From: Chthoniobacter flavus | Lineage (GTDB): Bacteria; Verrucomicrobiota; Verrucomicrobiia; Chthoniobacterales; Chthoniobacteraceae | Reading direction: 5' to 3' | NCBI GenBank assembly: GCA_945861435.1 | Contig: CAMAUX010000050.1 | Location: forward strand, 1-41,095 | Length of the DNA: 41,095 nucleotides | Position numbers and translations under genes: made by a program | Notes under the pieces: model-generated | Told to the model about the DNA's origin: nothing | What the model saw: only the letters and a program-made list of their open reading frames with translations | The model's database searches: none | Shown here: piece after piece, positions 38,401-41,095 of the stretch | How the letters are laid out: the number at the start of each line of letters is the position of its first letter | Numbering within the stretch: position 1 is the stretch's first letter

Positions 38401-38524
38401 GCAGGAGGTGCTGCCGGTCTCAATGATGCCCGAGGGACTGTTGCAGGCCATGGATGAGGAGCAGGTACGCGATCTGATGGGTTATCTCATGCACCCAACC
38501 CAGGTGGCGCTTCCCTGGAAGTAA
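35462..38524 (+). CDS. PVC-type haem-binding dehydrogenase with HEAT-like repeats
   Basis: 1020 residues. Signal peptide residues 1-23. A beta-propeller of the PVC membrane-bound dehydrogenase group runs from about residue 45 to 410: LPEGFSATVFAAEPQVQNPI, WDGRGRLWVVENFTYAE, FEDTDGDGRAD, NFANGLKWGPDGWLYGRVG and FRGIDLSTGPDGNVLLIDWS. Residues about 430-850 are alpha-helical HEAT-like repeats. A C-terminal cytochrome domain carries CSSCH (in GRALFQGCSSCHKLYGEGGE), then VGPDLTGSGR and LPVSMMPEGLL with a Met axial ligand. Probably periplasmic sugar or aldose dehydrogenase, by resemblance only. Start at ATG 35462. Separated by 248 bp from the DUF1552 gene, so perhaps its own unit. Confidence 0.88.
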   Translation: MQRLSASILCPLLILTSALSAWTAPFPPLVNSETDLSKPLMPAQEVVRTMQLPEGFSATVFAAEPQVQNPIAMSWDGRGRLWVVENFTYAERAKRFDLSLRDRVLIFEDTDGDGRADVRRVFTDEVQMLTGLCVGRGGVWLMCPPQLLFVPDADADGTPDAAPRVVLDGFTVARDNYHNFANGLKWGPDGWLYGRVGHSCPGNVGRPGTPEQERVPLDGAVWRYHPERGVFESINSGTTNPWGHDWDRHGELFFINTVNGHLWHSIPGAHYRGSFSLNPNRHVYGTIDQHADHYHFDTGRGWTASRDGSSGHLGGGHAHIGMLIYQGGLWPQTWQDRLLTVNMHGRRVNVDRLEREGSGYVGRHEADLLQVSDAWFRGIDLSTGPDGNVLLIDWSDTGECHDNTGVHRESGRIYKISYGAGKGTREAAPANLQDLSAETLAGLHAGPNEWQVREARRLLHERVLAGKDVTGADAVLRAQLKGSDAVLRLRALWTLWLTGGVEAGEVRGLLRDADEHLRTWAVRLLTDKLPLDLRTGVRPARAEVGVDAGLLEEFTRMAREDSSGLVRLALASTLQRMPLEKREGLAIALAGRAEDASDHNLPLLVWYGLMPVADRALGTLEAVARASAWPDLRRFIGRRMAEELTTRRDVLDGILRAPELQDAVRMGDVLQGVSEALAGVRKAPMPGAWKAVQARLASTSDPQLRDRVRELATLFGDGRALEEVRRIALDGKAEPDAREAALRSLIDARPEDLRSVCERLLEVRHLNLTAVRGLALFEDPQVAEGLVKAYRRFQPAGRRVVLDTLVSRPGFAKVLLEHVGETQVPRGDITAFHARQIRSFQDAQLSARLTEVWGEWREASQDRARLIAQWRAKLAPEVLAKADLGRGRALFQGCSSCHKLYGEGGEVGPDLTGSGRGNLDYLLENILDPSGVVAPEYRMVVLTLKDGRVLTGMVSAQNAATLTLRGLNDAQVVERSAVAKQEVLPVSMMPEGLLQAMDEEQVRDLMGYLMHPTQVALPWK

Positions 38525-38707
38525 GGGGGGCTATGACGACGCGCTGCGCGCTGTGGAATCGAGGGGCGACGGGGACGCCAAGCGGAGTCGCTATCCGCAG
38601 CGCTATCCGCGGGGCGATCGGATCCGTTTGGGGCTCGGTTCCGGTCCGGCCGGATCCGACTAAAAAGGAAGACCGACTGTGATCGCCTACGGAGGATTGA
38701 TGGATTG

Positions 38708-38737
38708 GAAAAGCCGATCCACGCGGGGTTTGCGGCT
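38708..38737 (-). terminator. possible weak terminator after tRNA-Leu
   Basis: On the minus strand AGCCG (38733-38737) pairs with CGGCT (38712-38716), which runs into a short T-run (TTTTCC). It lies 11 bp after the tRNA 3' end. The stem is only 5 bp with a 16-nt loop, so this is tentative. Confidence 0.3.
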
Positions 38738-38747
38738 GAATTGGCGG

Positions 38748-38832
38748 TGGTGCCGGGGAGGGGACTTGAACCCCTACTCCTTGCGGAACCAGATCCTAAG
38801 TCTGGCGTGTCTGCCAATTTCACCACCCCGGC
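38748..38832 (-). tRNA. tRNA-Leu (anticodon UAG)
   Basis: On the minus strand the acceptor stem GCCGGGG pairs with CCCCGGC, followed by A and an encoded CCA end. The D-arm contains AAATTGGCAGACAC, the anticodon stem-loop CCAGACTTAGGATCTGG gives anticodon UAG, a long variable arm (TTCCGCAAGGA) marks a class II tRNA, and GGGGTTCAAGTCCCC is the T-arm. It reads CUN leucine codons. Confidence 0.95.
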
Positions 38833-38975
38833 TTTCGTTCACCCGTGTTGGGGGTCGGGACTTTAGGTGCTTGGCGGTTGGAGGCAATAGCGGAAGTGGG
38901 CTTTGGGGAGAGGCCGAGTTGGTGTGCGTCACGTTTCAGTACAGTTTTAGCCGCCACGGCACCCATCGGATCCAG

Positions 38976-39113
38976 CGATCGTTGCAGTTCCGGGTACGCG
39001 CGGCCAAGAATCAGCGCGCTCTCTCCATGGCCCAGCAGACACGCAGCGGCCACGTCTATATCATCTCGAACGTCGGTTCGTTTGGTGACGATGTGCTCAA
39101 GACCGGCATGACA
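38976..39113 (+). pseudogene. DUF4041/T5orf172 (GIY-YIG-like) fragment
   Basis: In one frame: RAAKNQRALSMAQQTRSGHV, then YIISNVGSFGDDVLKTGMT. This is the conserved junction of DUF4041 and T5orf172 proteins, where SGHVYVISN begins a GIY-YIG-type nuclease fold. The homology starts and stops abruptly; complete proteins are several hundred residues. Only about 46 codons remain, in an otherwise non-coding stretch beside the tRNA. Confidence 0.6.
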
Positions 39114-39161
39114 GTTGCGTCACGCCAAGCCCCACTTGACGCCGGTGGGGTTTGTGCGTGT

Positions 39162-39531
39162 TCAGGCGAGGATGCGGGTGCAAGACCTGTGCTTGGCGAA
39201 AGCGGCGACAGGTTGTCGCCAAAACTCAGCATCGCTGTAGGCGAGATAGAACCGCGTCATATCCCGCAGGTTCCGAGGTGAGAAGCCACTCATCTCAGGA
39301 AACGCCGCCCGCAGCTCCGTGGCGACCATTTCGACGACAGACTCACCCCAGCCGAGAGCTTGCTGTTTCTCCACAATGCCCCGTCCGATGTCCCAATAGA
39401 GCGTGACCAGCTCACTGTTAACGCGACGTGCTGCCGACAGCCGTGCGCTGGCGATGCGCGACTTCAGATCGGTCACGAACTGCCGGTAATCCGTGCTGAG
39501 AGTCAGGCTGGTGTCGCGAGATTTTTTTCAT
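39162..39531 (-). pseudogene. DUF1016 (YhcG nuclease) N-terminal fragment, frameshifted
   Basis: The frame codes for LTLSTDYRQFVTDLKSRIAS, RRVNSELVTLYWDIGRGIVE, GWGESVVEMVATELRAAFPE and MSGFSPRNLRDMTRFYLAY: the N-terminal domain of YhcG/DUF1016 PD-(D/E)XK proteins, associated with restriction loci. The only ATG that would give the expected start (39529-39531) is one base out of frame: it is followed by seven A; six A would join it to the domain (MKKSRDTSL). A GTG at 39474-39476 gives a shorter in-frame start. The frame ends at 39162 after about 100 residues; full proteins are about 340 and the C-terminal nuclease is absent. So it is broken at one end and possibly both. Confidence 0.7.
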
Positions 39532-39561
39532 GGGAACAAGATGGGACAATGATTTCAAACG

Positions 39562-40611
39562 CTAACGGTTCCGCTGATAATGCGCACCGCGCCCTTGTCC
39601 CTTCGGCACGAGGTAGCCTTTCTCGACGAGTTCCTTCAGGCGCAGCTTCACGGTGCTGGGCTTGCCTTTGGTGAGCTTCACGATCTGGCGGAGCGTGAGG
39701 GTTTCGTGATCGGGGAGGAGGGCGACGATCTTTTTCGCGAGCGGGTGGAGGTCGGTGGCTTGGGTGTCTTCGAGCGCGATCTTCTTGGCGAGGGCGTCCT
39801 TTTGCTTCACGAGTGAGCGGGTGAAGAAGATGAGCCAGGCTTCCCAGTCGGGCTTCTTGGAGGCGAGTGTGGTCTGGGTGCGGCGGAGGGCGCGATAGTA
39901 GCCTTCTTTGGATGCCTCAATGATGCTCTCCAGTGAGCTGAAGGGAACGTGGCCGTAACCAGCACGGAGCAGCATGAGCGTGGTGAGTACGCGGGAGAGG
40001 CGTCCGTTGCCATCCTGAAATGGATGGATGGCGAGGAAGACGACGATGAAGCTGCCGATGAGCAGCAGCGGATGCAGGGAGTGCTCGCGGTCGGCCTTGG
40101 TGAACCAGGCGACGAGTGCCTCCATCTCGCGCGGGGTATCGAAGGGCGAAGTTGTCTGGAAGACGATGCCGATTTCCTTTCCATCGGCATCGAAGGCGGC
40201 GACGTGGTTCGGCAGGGTCTTGTAATGGCCGCGATGGCGCTCGTCCTTGGTGCTGTGGCGCAAGAGGTCCTGATGGAGCTGGCCGATCATGTTTTCCGTG
40301 ACGGGGATCTGCTCGAAGGCATCAAACACCTGATCCATCACGTAGGCGTAACCGGCGACCTCCTGCTCATCGCGTGTCTTGAACTCGGTGATGTGTAATC
40401 GGCCCAGCAAGTCCTCGACTTGGCGGTCAGTGAGCTTGGACCCCTCAATGCGTGTGGACGAGCCGACACTCTCGATGGTGGCCACCTTGCGCAACGAAGT
40501 GAGTTTCTCCGGCGAGAGGCTGCGAATCATGCGCCACTGCCCCTTAAACTCGTCCAGCTCGGCGATGAGGCGGAGGATCTCGGGAGTGATGCTGAAAACG
40601 GGGGGCAACAT
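39562..40611 (-). CDS. Fic-domain protein, self-inhibited class II type
   Basis: 349 residues. Fic proteins transfer AMP or another nucleotide from NTP to hydroxyls of target proteins. The active site HPFQDGNGRLSR (residues 196-207) is complete, including catalytic His196. An N-terminal inhibitory motif SSTRIEG (51-57; consensus S/TxxxE-G/N) supplies the glutamate that blocks ATP, so the enzyme is probably off until regulated. The last ~70 residues (LTLRQIVKLTKGKPSTVKLR and LKELVEKGYLVPKGQGRGAH) form a winged helix, suggesting DNA binding and autoregulation. No partner antitoxin gene is nearby. It sits between a broken nuclease gene and an IS, an accessory setting. Confidence 0.9.
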   Translation of the reverse strand: MLPPVFSITPEILRLIAELDEFKGQWRMIRSLSPEKLTSLRKVATIESVGSSTRIEGSKLTDRQVEDLLGRLHITEFKTRDEQEVAGYAYVMDQVFDAFEQIPVTENMIGQLHQDLLRHSTKDERHRGHYKTLPNHVAAFDADGKEIGIVFQTTSPFDTPREMEALVAWFTKADREHSLHPLLLIGSFIVVFLAIHPFQDGNGRLSRVLTTLMLLRAGYGHVPFSSLESIIEASKEGYYRALRRTQTTLASKKPDWEAWLIFFTRSLVKQKDALAKKIALEDTQATDLHPLAKKIVALLPDHETLTLRQIVKLTKGKPSTVKLRLKELVEKGYLVPKGQGRGAHYQRNR

Positions 40612-40758
40612 GGCTGTCTTGGCTGATTGTTTGGCTGATTACAGCCGTTTATGGCTGATTCGCCAGACATACTTCTATTCCCGCACACAGGCATCGACGC
40701 AGCGCCACCAAGGCCGCGAAAAGCCTGCTCATTCGCGAACACGAACGGCGTGAGGACC
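40612..40758. other. spacer between Fic gene and right-hand IS
   Basis: It contains three copies of TGGCTGATT (40620-40665), two of them 15 bp apart, directly upstream of the Fic gene start. They may be part of its control region. No gene is seen. Confidence 0.4.
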
Positions 40759-40776
40759 CTAACCCGAATCAATCAC
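40759..40776 (+). repeat. IS1380 left terminal inverted repeat
   Basis: CTAACCCGAATCAATCAC, matching the reverse complement of 381-398 at 14 of 18 positions. It lies 45 bp before the transposase start codon, as expected for a left end. Confidence 0.65.
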
Positions 40777-40820
40777 ACGCGGGGCGTAACGAAAGCGAGG
40801 ATGCGGTGTTATAGCCTCGC

Positions 40821-41095
40821 ATGCAGACATATACCGGAGACCCGAAGCCCGCACCCAGTCCGACAGAGTGTTTCACCGGTCAGCTGTTTTTTGATGAACT
40901 CGGGGCCCGCAATGTCGTGGCTGATTTTTCCGGCGGACAGCTCAGCAGCGATGGCGGTGCACTCCTGCTCCGACAGATTGATTCGGGCTTGGGCGTCACC
41001 CGTACTCTGGCGGCTTGTTTTGTGGATCGACGCGATCCCGCGCTCGTCGACCACAGCGTGAGGGAACTGCTCGCTCAGCGCATTTACGCGCTGGC
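40821..41095 (+). CDS. IS1380-family transposase, N-terminal fragment
   Basis: 91 codons, open at the window end. From ATG 40821 the protein reads MQTYTGDPKPAPS, then QLFFDELGARNVVADFSGGQ, LSSDGGALLLRQIDSGLGVT, RTLAACFVDRRDPALVDHSV and RELLAQRIYAL: the classic N-terminus of IS1380 transposases. DDE catalytic residues lie beyond the window. This protein catalyses movement of the element that bounds the window on the right. Confidence 0.9.
   Translation, partial: MQTYTGDPKPAPSPTECFTGQLFFDELGARNVVADFSGGQLSSDGGALLLRQIDSGLGVTRTLAACFVDRRDPALVDHSVRELLAQRIYAL

Larger units (their letters stand above)
40759..41095 (+). mobile_element. IS1380-family element, left part
   Basis: Starts with an inverted repeat (40759-40776) and continues through the transposase start to the window end. 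The transposase has the same orientation as the one at 1-155, so the window is bounded by two same-direction pieces of the same IS family. Confidence 0.75.

Noticed and set aside
38618..38659. Terminator hairpin (TCGGATCCG and CGGATCCGA) after the PVC dehydrogenase
   Set aside because: The loop is 24 nt and no T-run follows on the plus strand.
38748..38832. tRNA-Leu as a classical island attachment site
   Set aside because: The accessory genes lie upstream of the tRNA 5' end, not beyond its 3' end, and no integrase or duplicated 3' end was seen.

Overview
The window looks like chromosomal DNA from a GC-rich member of the Verrucomicrobiota or a close PVC-superphylum relative. Three things suggest this: the DUF1592-type planctomycete cytochrome, DUF1552 protein and PVC-type haem-binding dehydrogenase on the right; two secreted sulfatases; and futalosine-pathway menaquinone genes beside otherwise ordinary housekeeping genes. 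Many starts lack a clear Shine-Dalgarno sequence. Taxonomy is inferred from gene content only; there is no rRNA gene.

Both ends of the window lie inside IS1380-family elements in the same orientation. Positions 1-398 hold the 3' end of a transposase and its right inverted repeat; 40759-41095 hold a left inverted repeat and the start of a transposase. This is what a contig broken at a multicopy IS looks like.

Layout: 758-3247 (-) Ski2-like helicase; 3248-4696 no gene but a 10-bp tandem array; 4697-5974 (-) ECF sigma factor followed by a DUF3072 protein with a Pro-Gln-Ala repeat; 6130-8186 (+) mqnE-mqnA (menaquinone by the futalosine route), mqnA carrying an in-frame 9-bp minisatellite. 8187-15000 is an accessory stretch: long hairpin, sulfatase-gene scrap, SAM-domain/FGE-fold protein whose C-terminus resembles the variable region of a diversity-generating retroelement, 7-bp repeat array, HicBA toxin-antitoxin pair, two-sulfatase operon and a transposase remnant. 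15025-22813 is housekeeping: sodA, a phosphofructokinase, hisS, recF, and the argD-argF-lgt operon. 22974-25798 (+) is a four-gene run ending in a UbiA prenyltransferase (probable MqnP, the prenylation step of the same menaquinone pathway), followed by a VapBC pair and metH. 30604-31141 is an intergenic region of polypyrimidine/polypurine repeats with direct and inverted copies. 31142-38524 (+) carries three exported PVC proteins with haem-binding CxxCH motifs or a Tat signal. A tRNA-Leu(UAG), two broken defence or nuclease-type genes (DUF4041/T5orf172 and DUF1016/YhcG) and a Fic AMPylase lead to the right-hand IS.

The strongest window-wide signal beyond the genes is an abundance of short perfect tandem arrays (6, 7, 9 and 10 bp units). 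Every array lying wholly inside a coding region has a 9-bp unit, so length changes would keep the frame; 7- and 10-bp arrays occur only outside genes or at a gene's last codons. The best candidate for an unusual system is the FGE-fold gene at 8649-9560 with its NNC-rich C-terminus; no reverse transcriptase or template repeat was seen here.
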